Made by a program: the position numbers and the translations under genes
DNA from: an uncultured Collinsella sp.
GTDB taxonomy: Bacteria > Actinomycetota > Coriobacteriia > Coriobacteriales > Coriobacteriaceae
Length of the DNA stretch: 17,618 nucleotides
Assembly: GCA_958407555.1 (NCBI GenBank)
Contig: CATYJC010000029.1
Span: forward strand, 1-17,618
Direction of reading: 5' to 3'
Part shown: piece by piece, positions 1 through 6,680 of the stretch
Position numbering within the stretch: the first letter of the stretch is position 1
How the letters are laid out: each line of letters opens with the position of its first letter
The notes under the pieces: generated by a model
Databases searched by the model: none
What the model was told of the DNA's origin: nothing
What the model saw: only the letters and a program-made list of their open reading frames with translations

Positions 1-963
1 TCGCCTACGGGCTATACCCGTGCGGCGACTGATTATCTGATGGAAACGTTGCGCGATATGGGCTTTGGCCCCGAGCGTTCCAATAAGGGCAACGTGCTGG
101 TTGAGCTTGGCGGCGAGGGCGAGCCGCTCGTGTTGGCGAGTCATGTCGACACCCTGGGCGCCATGGTACGCTCCATTAAGGACAATGGCCGCCTGCGTCC
201 CACGACGCTTGGTGGGCACCAGTGGTCTACGGCCGATGGCGAGAACTGCACCGTTTACACGCGCGATGGCAATGTCTACACGGGTGTGGTCCTCAATACC
301 GAGCCTTCGGCGCACGTGGCCGACGAGCCGGTCAAGATCATCGAGAAGAACATGGAAATCCTGCTCGACGAGAATGTCGACAGCAAGGACGACGTGCTTG
401 AGCTGGGCATTCAGACCGGCGACATCATTGCTATGGATCCGCGTACCACGGTGACGGAGAGCGGCTACATCAAGAGCCGCTTCCTGGATGACAAACTGTC
501 GGCGTCGATTCTGCTGGGTCTGGCCCGCGCCGTTGCTGACGGCGAGGTGTCGCTTTCGCGCAAGGTGTCCCTGCTCTTTACCGTGTACGAGGAGGTCGGC
601 CACGGCGGTGCCTTCGTGCCGGCCGACACGCGCGAAATGATCAGCGTTGACATGGGCTGCGTGGGCGACGACCTGGGCTGCACCGAGCGCATGGTGTCGA
701 TTTGCGCCAAGGATTCGGGCGGTCCGTACAACTACGACCTGGTGACCACGCTGTCCAATATCGCGCGCGAGCTTGAACTCGATTACGCCATCGACGTGTA
801 TCCGCATTACGGCTCGGACGTCGAAGCCACGCTCTCTGCCGGCTACGACATTCGCCATGGCCTGATTGGTCCCGGCGTGTACGCGAGCCATAACTACGAG
901 CGCAGCCACATCGACGGCGTGCGCAATACCTACGAACTCGTCCGCGCTTACGTCCAGCGCTAG
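1..963 (+). CDS. M42 family metallo-aminopeptidase, 5' truncated by window edge
   Basis: The reading frame is open from base 1 (S-P-T-G-Y-T-R-A-A...) and stops with TAG at 961-963. The ATG at 40 is therefore internal, and about 20-35 N-terminal residues are probably outside the window (320 residues are visible; M42 enzymes are usually about 340-360). M42 enzymes are cytosolic dinuclear-metal aminopeptidases that trim peptides, often as large tetrahedral complexes. Counting from base 1, the expected metal and catalytic positions are visible: His48 in SHVDTLG, the Asp163-Asp164 pair in FLDDKLSAS, Glu197-Glu198 in YEEVGHGG, Asp217 in SVDMG, and His297 in SHNYERSH. The usual AHxDEIG signature reads SHVDTLG, so its acidic residue is replaced by Thr. 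Nothing upstream is visible, so no operon statement is possible. The next gene is convergent. The family call is firm; substrate preference cannot be read from the sequence. Confidence 0.9.
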   Translation, partial: SPTGYTRAATDYLMETLRDMGFGPERSNKGNVLVELGGEGEPLVLASHVDTLGAMVRSIKDNGRLRPTTLGGHQWSTADGENCTVYTRDGNVYTGVVLNTEPSAHVADEPVKIIEKNMEILLDENVDSKDDVLELGIQTGDIIAMDPRTTVTESGYIKSRFLDDKLSASILLGLARAVADGEVSLSRKVSLLFTVYEEVGHGGAFVPADTREMISVDMGCVGDDLGCTERMVSICAKDSGGPYNYDLVTTLSNIARELELDYAIDVYPHYGSDVEATLSAGYDIRHGLIGPGVYASHNYERSHIDGVRNTYELVRAYVQR

Positions 964-970
964 GGGAGCA

Positions 971-1008
971 GCGGCCTCGGCTGGCACAGCAGTACCGACC
1001 GAGGCCGC
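971..1008. terminator. stem-loop just after the M42 gene
   Basis: Perfect 10-bp inverted repeat GCGGCCTCGG (971-980) and CCGAGGCCGC (999-1008) with an 18-nt loop, starting 8 nt after the stop codon. There is no T-tract on either strand, so it is not a canonical intrinsic terminator. It may still stabilise the 3' end or assist termination together with the hairpin at 1015-1085. Confidence 0.45.
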
Positions 1009-1014
1009 CCTCTG

Positions 1015-1085
1015 TAAGTTGCGGTGAAATAGGGACTGTTTAAGCGTTTAAAACCGCCAAACAGTCCCTATTTCACCGCAACTTA
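1015..1085. repeat. dispersed inverted repeat, family A copy 1
   Basis: Perfect 27-bp arms at 1015-1041 and 1059-1085 around a 17-nt loop. The core is TTGCGGTGAAATAG. It lies between the convergent M42 and hipA-like genes. The first 25 nt of the left arm (1016-1040) recur exactly at 2542-2566. A more diverged copy is at 13624-13690. Both arms lack a T-tract. This looks like a REP/BIME- or MITE-like intergenic palindrome. It might act as a bidirectional 3'-end structure, but that role is inferred. Confidence 0.9.
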
Positions 1086-1102
1086 GGGGGCAGTGCTGTT
1101 AT
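1068..1102. repeat. direct repeat, left copy, flanking the hipA-like gene
   Basis: A 35-nt segment made of the outer right arm of the family A hairpin (18 nt, ending ACTTA), six unrelated bases, then AGTGCTGTTAT. It aligns without gaps to 2572-2606, with 29 of 35 positions identical. The shared AGTGCTGTTAT contains the reverse complement of the hipA stop codon here, and of the mnmA stop codon in the other copy. Confidence 0.75.
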
Positions 1103-2472
1103 CTCTGCACGTGCCGTAGCACCTCAACGGCGGCGCTTACCTCTATCGTGCGGCGCTCGAGACCGCGGCGGATGGCCTTGAGGCGATTGCCTGCTGTTGC
1201 CCATGCGCTTTGTGAGAGGATTTCGACTGCCTCGTCGACGAACCCATCGAGATGCGACGCATCGAACCAATCGAGCGAGTCAGCAAATGCTAGCTGAGTG
1301 GAAGGGTCCGGACCAAACGGTTTGGCGGCAAATCCAAACTCCCCGGCAACGAGCACGGCGGTTGGCACGTTGTACCACAGGCAATTGCCACTATCGAACA
1401 GCGGTGCAGGCCGCATTTCCAGCGTGTCGACATTGCGGATGATGCCGAAGTTTCGCCAGTGGCGGTCGCTGTTGGCCAGGAGGGCATCGCAGACAATCAT
1501 CTGCGACATGGATTTTCTTACCGTGGCTTCGTCAGCCCCGTGTCTGCCAAGAAAGCGACAGTATCGATCGTATGTTGAGTTTCCTCGCTGGCCACCGAGT
1601 GCGTCCCTGATATAAGCGGCCGGCACGTATTCCTCACGGCCATTAAGAAAGTCATCGCATAGGCATACGGGCCCGTCGAACATGCGCTCGACCGTATAGG
1701 GAACAAACTCACCTTTGGATAGCAGACGCCGATGTAGAGCTGTTGCAACCGCCTCGTTAAACGGTCGCTGATCGTCCATTCCGCATCCTTTAACCAGGAT
1801 GCGAACGCCATTGCGGATCATCCAGGATTTGGGGAGCTCGCCCTCGGACGTATTGTCAGGATTTTTGAGTCCGATGCCCTCAAGCCAGCCTGAACGATGC
1901 TCGGGTGCCGACCGTTCAAAATTGTTTTCGAAGTAATTGAGGTGCTGCCAATCGAGTCCATCGCAGTCGACCGGTCTTAGCCAATAGCAATCCGAAAGCG
2001 AAAAACCCAGGCAACGAACGGGCACTTCAATACCGCTGTCAATTCCCAGCTCGCGATAGCGCGAGATGAGTCCGGGGCGGACGTCGGGCACCGACCGGTG
2101 ACTCCACCACGTGTTAAGCGCTCGTTTATTCACCGTTGGAGAAGAACTCGAGCACGTGCCAAACGGCATCCTTCGTGCATCGAGTATTTCGGCAATTTCA
2201 AAGGAAAACTCGCGCGTTGGATCAAACGAGACATGCGCGACCTCGTGGTCGGCTGACATCAACGTGAACTTGCGCCCTACGTCAGCTGCGGGACGGCGCC
2301 CGCGCTTACGGACCTTTTGATAACCAATCGCGGAATCGTACTCAACCATTTTCCGCCCACCGACGATATCGCACGCGAGCGTTCCCGATGCAGCCAGTTG
2401 CGATATACGGGCCTTCGTAACGCCCAGCAGGCGTGCGGCGTCACCCATGGTTATATAGTTGGAAGTACTCAT
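1099..2472 (-). CDS. HipA-like Ser/Thr kinase with N-terminal fused HTH
   Basis: A 457-residue protein. I chose the ATG at 2472 because GAGGTG lies 9 nt upstream; in-frame ATGs further upstream lack a well-placed ribosome site. Residues 9-32 form a MerR/excisionase-like helix-turn-helix (MGDAARLLGVTKARISQLA), followed by a basic KVRKRGRRP stretch at 53-61 that resembles an AT-hook. The remainder matches the HipA-type kinase fold: Lys228 in RILVKG, Glu240 as the likely helix-C acid, the catalytic motif NSDRHWRNFG (334-343, Asp336 and Asn341), and the metal-binding Asp360 in LFDSG. NTSEGELPKSW (207-217) sits where HipA kinases have their phosphorylatable Gly-rich loop. HipA toxins phosphorylate targets such as aminoacyl-tRNA synthetases; the target here is unknown. 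No separate HipB-like antitoxin gene adjoins, so the fused HTH may take that regulatory role (inference). Base use is more AT-rich than in neighbouring genes, suggesting transfer. Confidence 0.85.
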   Translation of the reverse strand: MSTSNYITMGDAARLLGVTKARISQLAASGTLACDIVGGRKMVEYDSAIGYQKVRKRGRRPAADVGRKFTLMSADHEVAHVSFDPTREFSFEIAEILDARRMPFGTCSSSSPTVNKRALNTWWSHRSVPDVRPGLISRYRELGIDSGIEVPVRCLGFSLSDCYWLRPVDCDGLDWQHLNYFENNFERSAPEHRSGWLEGIGLKNPDNTSEGELPKSWMIRNGVRILVKGCGMDDQRPFNEAVATALHRRLLSKGEFVPYTVERMFDGPVCLCDDFLNGREEYVPAAYIRDALGGQRGNSTYDRYCRFLGRHGADEATVRKSMSQMIVCDALLANSDRHWRNFGIIRNVDTLEMRPAPLFDSGNCLWYNVPTAVLVAGEFGFAAKPFGPDPSTQLAFADSLDWFDASHLDGFVDEAVEILSQSAWATAGNRLKAIRRGLERRTIEVSAAVEVLRHVQR

Positions 2473-2487
2473 CTGCTGCATCACCTC

Positions 2488-2540
2488 GTTAAGTATTCTA
2501 ATCGTTAAATATAGCAAGCACAAACATCATAATACTTAAC
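2488..2540 (-). promoter_or_regulatory. hipA-like promoter with three GTTAARTAT boxes
   Basis: On the minus strand an extended -10 (TGC TATATT, hexamer at 2513-2508) would give a leader of about 28 nt. An alternative is TTGTGC (2523-2518), 17 nt, then TAGAAT (2500-2495). The region carries a perfect 10-bp inverted repeat, GTTAAGTATT at 2488-2497 and AATACTTAAC at 2531-2540, plus a third related box GTTAAATAT at 2504-2512. Boxes spanning the promoter suggest an operator, perhaps for the gene's own HTH; that is inference. Confidence 0.5.
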
Positions 2541-2541
2541 A

Positions 2542-2588
2542 AAGTTGCGGTGAAATAGGGACTGTTGGGGACTATTTCACCGCAACTT
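2542..2588. repeat. dispersed inverted repeat, family A copy 2
   Basis: Arms of 17 bp at 2542-2558 and 2572-2588 with a 13-nt loop. The first 25 nt equal positions 1016-1040 of copy 1 exactly, but the centre differs, so the stem is shorter. It lies between the 3' end of mnmA and the promoter of the hipA-like gene. Confidence 0.85.
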
Positions 2589-2606
2589 ATCGAGGAGTGC
2601 TGTTAT
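2572..2606. repeat. direct repeat, right copy, overlapping the mnmA stop codon
   Basis: Partner of 1068-1102 at a constant offset of 1504 bp and in the same orientation. Hairpin arm plus AGTGCTGTTAT match; the six bases between them differ (TCGAGG here, GGGGGC in the left copy). The pair brackets the hipA-like gene. Confidence 0.75.
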
Positions 2607-3703
2607 TTGATGGCTGCCGTAACGGTGCCGCCGCCCAGGACGATGTCGCCGCGGTATATAACGACGGCCTGGCCGGGGGCGATGGCTCGTTGTGGCTCGT
2701 CAAAAGTTAGCAGCATTTGCCCGTCTTCGTCACGCGTAAGGGTCGCTGCCTGGTCTTTCTGACGGTAGCGATACTTGGCACCCACGCGAATGCCGCCGGC
2801 ATCGAGCTCTGCCTCCATGCGGTCGGCAGGGGCGCTCCAGATCCAGTCGTTGGCCGTGAGCGCTGTGGCCGTCAGGTCTTCGGCCTCGCCCAGATGCACA
2901 ATGTTGTTGGCGGCATCGACGCCCGTCACATACACGGGATGCGCCATCGCGACGCCCAGGCCCTTGCGCTGGCCGATGGTATAGCGCAGCGCGCCATTGT
3001 GGCGCCCGACCACGCTGCCGTCGCGCCACACAATATCGCCCGGTGCAGCGGCATGTCCGCAGCGGCGCTCGATATAGCCCGCATAGTCGCCATCCGCGAT
3101 AAAGCAGATGTCCTCGCTTTCGGCTTTCTTGGCGTTTATGAAACCCTGTTCGGCGGCAATGCGGCGCACGTCGCGCTCCTTGTCCAGCCCGGCCAGCGGA
3201 AAGATTGTGCGTGCTAGGCGCTCCTGCGTGAGCGAATACAAAAAGTAGCTCTGGTCCTTCTTGGGGTCCTCGCCGCGATGCAGCTGCCATGTGCCGTCGG
3301 GCGCCTGGCTCGTCTTTGCGTAGTGGCCTGTGGCGATGTAGTCGCAGCCCATATCGAGTGCCGCATCGAGCAGCGCGCCAAACTTAATATGGCGGTTGCA
3401 GATGATGCACGGGTTGGGCGTCAGCCCCTCCTGGTAGGCAGTCACGAAGCGCTCGATAACGTTGCGATCGAAGGTCTGCTGCAGGTCGAGCACATGGTGG
3501 GGTATCCCCAGGCGCTCGGCGACGGTCTTTGCATCGGCGATGTCGCGGTCGACTTTGCTCATGCCCGTGACGGGATCGGGCGCGGGACAGGTGAGGCGCA
3601 TGGTGGCACCGACACATTCGTAGCCCTGACTTTTAAGCAGATAGGCAGTCACGCTGGAATCGACGCCGCCGCTCATGGCGACGAGCACGCGCTTGTTGTG
3701 CAT
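2603..3703 (-). CDS. mnmA: tRNA-specific 2-thiouridylase MnmA
   Basis: A 366-residue cytosolic enzyme, full length for the family. It activates U34 of Lys, Glu and Gln tRNAs with ATP and inserts sulfur to form 2-thiouridine, taking sulfur from a cysteine desulfurase relay. Visible features: the PP-loop SGGVDSS (11-17), the nucleophilic Cys99 in TPNPCIICNRHIKFG, ATGHYAK (124-130), DQSYFLY (150-156), the second catalytic Cys200 in SEDICFI, and the C-terminal beta-barrel with YTIGQRKGLG. The start at 3703 has AAGGAG (complement of 3713-3718) 9 nt upstream. It lies downstream of cysK on the same strand, but a strong hairpin with a U-tract separates them, so it may have its own promoter. No desulfurase (iscS/nifS) is in the window to supply sulfur. 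Confidence 0.97.
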   Translation of the reverse strand: MHNKRVLVAMSGGVDSSVTAYLLKSQGYECVGATMRLTCPAPDPVTGMSKVDRDIADAKTVAERLGIPHHVLDLQQTFDRNVIERFVTAYQEGLTPNPCIICNRHIKFGALLDAALDMGCDYIATGHYAKTSQAPDGTWQLHRGEDPKKDQSYFLYSLTQERLARTIFPLAGLDKERDVRRIAAEQGFINAKKAESEDICFIADGDYAGYIERRCGHAAAPGDIVWRDGSVVGRHNGALRYTIGQRKGLGVAMAHPVYVTGVDAANNIVHLGEAEDLTATALTANDWIWSAPADRMEAELDAGGIRVGAKYRYRQKDQAATLTRDEDGQMLLTFDEPQRAIAPGQAVVIYRGDIVLGGGTVTAAIK

Positions 3704-3732
3704 GGGGAGGTTCTCCTTGGTGGCATGTGGCC

Positions 3733-3771
3733 AAAAAAGAAAAGCGGCGCGGGAGGCTGGTTCCGCGCCGC
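3733..3771 (-). terminator. intrinsic terminator between cysK and mnmA
   Basis: On the minus strand, stem GCGGCGCGG (3771-3763) and CCGCGCCGC (3752-3744) with a 10-nt loop, followed by TTTTCTTTTTT. This is a textbook intrinsic terminator 113 nt past the cysK stop. Because a possible -10 lies directly upstream of it, it could also sit in the mnmA leader. Confidence 0.85.
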
Positions 3772-3775
3772 AGAC

Positions 3776-3784
3776 ATTGTAGCA
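3776..3784 (-). promoter_or_regulatory. possible extended -10 promoter for mnmA
   Basis: The minus strand reads TGC TACAAT, an extended -10 with a 5/6 consensus hexamer. No convincing -35 is seen 16-18 nt upstream. The predicted start would fall at the first bases of the terminator stem. Weak, sequence-only evidence. Confidence 0.3.
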
Positions 3785-3883
3785 AGTTCGGACGTCTCGT
3801 GGGACACCCTGATGGGATGGGCTCAGGCTGCCGGGAGAGAGGGGACCGGCTCGTCCCTGGGCTCAACCTATGGGCGACAGGCC

Positions 3884-4822
<939 letters not shown>

Positions 4823-4897
4823 GGTGAACCTCCAAAGTGTTCAAATGCCTGGATACCGTGTGGTTTTACGGTGTGTGTAACAGCAAAACCCATAAAC

Positions 4898-4927
4898 CCT
4901 ATAGGTTGTCTGTCTTGCTGTTGGCAA
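4898..4927 (-). promoter_or_regulatory. candidate cysK promoter with CCTATAGG palindrome
   Basis: On the minus strand TTGCCA (4927-4922), 18-nt spacer, TATAGG (4903-4898), with a start expected near 4891 and a leader of about 70 nt. The perfect 8-bp palindrome CCTATAGG (4898-4905) overlaps the -10 and could be a repressor site. The leader contains an inverted repeat ACCGT (4855-4859) and ACGGT (4868-4872). Confidence 0.4.
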
Positions 4928-5007
4928 GCATGGTAGACACTAAACCCTAGTAACGCAATAGGAAATAGAAGATTATTACGAGTCGATTAACCAGCTTGAC
5001 GGGAATA

Positions 5008-5039
5008 GGTATTTTCAAAACCAATATTTCGGCTAGAAT
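5008..5039 (+). promoter_or_regulatory. candidate Rrf2-gene promoter and operator
   Basis: TAGAAT at 5034-5039 is a good -10, with a start near 5046 and a leader of about 30 nt. The expected -35 region is poor in consensus. It overlaps the imperfect palindrome GGTATTTTCAAAACC (5008-5022), which could be a regulator site. A TTGACG at 4996-5001 is too far away to pair with it. Confidence 0.35.
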
Positions 5040-5075
5040 TTCTACGGATTAAAAGACCGAAAGGCAGCAATATAT

Positions 5076-5504
5076 ATGTTGGTTTCCACAAAGGGCAGGT
5101 ATGCCCTGCGCGTTATGGTCGACCTGGCCGAGCACCAGGCGGCAGGCCGCATTCCCCTCAAAGAGATCGCCGCGCGTCAGGGGATTTCGGAGAAATATCT
5201 GGAGAACATTTTGGCCACGCTCGTGCGCGCCAATATGCTCTCGGGCATGCGCGGCAAGGGCGGCGGCTACGTGCTCACGCGCCCGCCCGAGCAGTACACG
5301 GTGGGCGAGATCCTGCGCCTGACCGAGGGCAGCCTGGCACCGGTCGCATGCCTGGACGGCGACTGCAAGGGCTGCTCACGATCTGATGAGTGCCCCACGC
5401 TCGACGTTTGGAAGAACCTGGATAAGCTCATAAACGACTACCTCGACGGCGTGACGCTCGATGCGCTTGTCGCCCCCAACGAGGGCTACGACTACGTCAT
5501 CTAG
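5076..5504 (+). CDS. Rrf2-family transcriptional regulator, IscR-like
   Basis: A 142-residue DNA-binding protein. The N-terminus MLVSTKGRYALRVMVDLAEH and the winged helix (IPLKEIAARQGISEKYLENILATLVRANML, then RGKGGGYVL at 59-67) are typical of Rrf2. Four cysteines follow the dimer helix: Cys92, Cys97, Cys100 and Cys106, ending in CPTLDVWKNL. IscR uses three cysteines plus a histidine for a [2Fe-2S] cluster, so this spacing suggests cluster or thiol sensing rather than the cysteine-free CymR type. No histidine follows in the IscR ligand position. It is divergent from cysK and probably controls it, and possibly itself. The ribosome site is weak (AAAGG, about 11 nt from the ATG). A strong terminator follows at 5574-5610. 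The target genes are inferred from position only. Confidence 0.9.
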   Translation: MLVSTKGRYALRVMVDLAEHQAAGRIPLKEIAARQGISEKYLENILATLVRANMLSGMRGKGGGYVLTRPPEQYTVGEILRLTEGSLAPVACLDGDCKGCSRSDECPTLDVWKNLDKLINDYLDGVTLDALVAPNEGYDYVI

Positions 5505-5573
5505 CCCCACCCGCCATTTGGGGACGGGGCAGAAATGGTAGATTTTCTTGCCCTCTGAGGCTTGGCAAATGAC

Positions 5574-5610
5574 AAGGCCGCCCATCGTTGCGATGGACGG
5601 CCTTCGTTTT
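5574..5610 (+). terminator. intrinsic terminator of the Rrf2 gene
   Basis: Fourteen-bp stem, AAGGCCGCCCATCG (5574-5587) with CGATGGACGGCCTT (5591-5604), one mismatch, 3-nt loop, followed by CGTTTT. It sits between convergent genes. On the minus strand no U-rich tail follows, so it mainly serves the plus strand. Confidence 0.8.
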
Positions 5611-5641
5611 GGCGTGTTGTGGCGGTCCGTATCCGGTCGCT

Positions 5642-6007
5642 TTAGTTCCTGGCGATGCTGTCGAGAATGCTGCGCATGATGGATACCAGGATGCTGCCCA
5701 TAAAGGCCGATCCAAAGCCGGCAATGGAGATGCCCGCGCCCAGCAGATTGACCGACAGGTAGCTGGCCAGCTCGAGCATAAAGCTGTTGACTACGAGCTG
5801 AAAAATGCCAAGCGTGATAATAGTGAGCGGCAGCGAGATGACCGTCAGGAACGGCTTGACGAGCGAGTCGACGATGTTGAGGAACAGTCCCACGAAGGCA
5901 AAGCAGACCCAGGCGTCGGCCATGCCGAAGGGCTGAATGCCGGGGACGAGAAACGTTGCGATCGCGATGGCGATTGAGGTCAAAAGCCAGTTGAGTAAAA
6001 AGCGCAT
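5642..6007 (-). CDS. YvlD / phage-holin-4-2 family small membrane protein
   Basis: A 121-residue integral membrane protein. The start at 6007 (MRFLLNWLLTSIAIAIATFL) is chosen because AAAGGA lies 8 nt upstream; the frame stays open to 6109, but that extension is polar and lacks a ribosome site. Four hydrophobic segments are visible, at about 3-21, 30-50, 53-80 and 85-115. The second and third are joined by the family hallmark GLFLNIVDSLVKPFLTVISLPLTIITLG, which contains the conserved Asn, Lys-Pro and Pro. Despite the Pfam-style name, members are usually chromosomal housekeeping-like envelope proteins of unknown function rather than phage holins. No phage genes are nearby. It is convergent with the Rrf2 gene. 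Confidence 0.85.
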   Translation of the reverse strand: MRFLLNWLLTSIAIAIATFLVPGIQPFGMADAWVCFAFVGLFLNIVDSLVKPFLTVISLPLTIITLGIFQLVVNSFMLELASYLSVNLLGAGISIAGFGSAFMGSILVSIMRSILDSIARN

Positions 6008-6329
6008 GGTGGGAATCCTTTCTTGCGCATGGCGTGGTGAGGGGCGTGAGGGGTACGCACCTTTGCAACTCGGATAGATGCGCGGGCACGGCCCTGTTTG
6101 GGCGCCCATTGTCTCAGATATTCGTGGAGCTTGCGTGCGTATTCGGTTTCAAAACGGCGCTCGTCCTAAAAAACGTGCCGCTGGCAGAGAGTCTTGTCGC
6201 TTTAGTTTGGTGGTGTGCTAAACTGCTACGGGCAAAAGCCACAGGCGTTGCCCTATTGCATAGAACGGGCGAGCGATGCCCGATGTCAGTATCAACTTCG
6301 ATGCCTTTTGGCGGGTTTGGCGGTGATCG
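6008..6329. promoter_or_regulatory. divergent intergenic region, holin-family gene / TrpR-like gene
   Basis: A 322-bp gene-free stretch holding promoters for both flanking genes. For the plus strand, TGC TAAACT is an extended -10 (hexamer 6219-6224) with TTGTCG at 6194-6199 (spacer 19), start near 6231. The leader of about 99 nt can fold into two hairpins: GGGCAA/TTGCCC (6230-6235 with 6248-6253, inner GCC/GGC) and CGGGC/GCCCG (6266-6270 with 6278-6282). AGTTT (6204-6208) and AAACT (6220-6224) form a short inverted repeat over the spacer and -10. For the minus strand only a weak GACAAT near 6112 is seen. I see no small gene here. Confidence 0.4.
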
Positions 6330-6629
6330 ATGAATATCGAGAACATGTTTGACAAGCCTGATGTCAAGCAGCTGGTCCACGCATTTAGCCTTTTGGACGA
6401 CGAGAAAGATATCCAAGCGTTTTTGACCGATATCTGCACGCCGCGCGAGATTTGCGATCTATCGCAGCGTCTGCAGGTCGCGCGTTACCTGGACGAGGGC
6501 GAGCCCTATGTCGAGGTTCAGGCCCGTACCGGCGCTTCGTCCACCACGGTGAGCCGTGTGTCCAAGGCGCTCAACGGCGAGTACGGTGGCTATCGCAAGA
6601 TCCTCATTAAGCTGGAGGATGGCGAGTAA
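6330..6629 (+). CDS. TrpR-like protein, YerC/YecD family
   Basis: A 99-residue protein with the all-helical TrpR-repressor fold. The family pattern is clear: LVHAFSLLDDEKDIQAFLTDICTPREICDLSQRLQVARYLDEGEPYVEVQARTGASSTTVSRVSKALNGEYGGY. The helix-turn-helix is around residues 60-82, with TGASSTTVSRVSKAL as recognition helix. The role of YerC/YecD proteins is not established; they are not shown to bind tryptophan, and no trp genes are nearby. The ATG at 6330 is the first in frame; the upstream GGCGGTGATCG is only a weak ribosome site. The gene is probably monocistronic: it has its own candidate promoter upstream and a strong intrinsic terminator 24 nt after the stop. Confidence 0.88.
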   Translation: MNIENMFDKPDVKQLVHAFSLLDDEKDIQAFLTDICTPREICDLSQRLQVARYLDEGEPYVEVQARTGASSTTVSRVSKALNGEYGGYRKILIKLEDGE

Positions 6630-6652
6630 GCCGCGCCAAAAACGAATTGTGC

Positions 6653-6680
6653 AAAACCGCTCCTCCGGGGGCGGTTTTTT
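6653..6680 (+). terminator. intrinsic terminator of the TrpR-like gene
   Basis: Eleven-bp stem (6653-6663 with 6668-6678, one G-U pair) and a 4-nt loop. The core is ACCGC/GCGGT flanked by AAAA and TTTTTT, and the T-run ends at 6680. The last three T bases also belong to the large palindrome that follows. Confidence 0.9.

Noticed and set aside
2473..2523. Upstream ATG codons for the hipA-like gene
   Set aside because: They fall within the promoter and operator boxes or too close to the ribosome site; the ATG at 2472 is 9 nt from GAGGTG.
1015..2588. The two family A hairpins as terminal inverted repeats of a transposon carrying the hipA-like gene
   Set aside because: No transposase is present, each end is itself a full palindrome, and the shared flank is in direct, not inverted, orientation; duplication or recombination fits better.
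5642..6007. Prophage remnant suggested by the holin-family name
   Set aside because: The family is mostly chromosomal YvlD-like; no lysin, integrase or structural gene is nearby.
6008..6109. 34-residue N-terminal extension of the holin-family protein
   Set aside because: The polar, Pro/Arg-rich extension lacks a ribosome site; the start at 6007 has AAAGGA and begins with the first membrane helix.
6034..6333. 99-codon plus-strand frame upstream of the TrpR-like gene
   Set aside because: No ribosome site seen, no family resemblance, and it covers the promoter region of both neighbours; it overlaps the true start by four bases.
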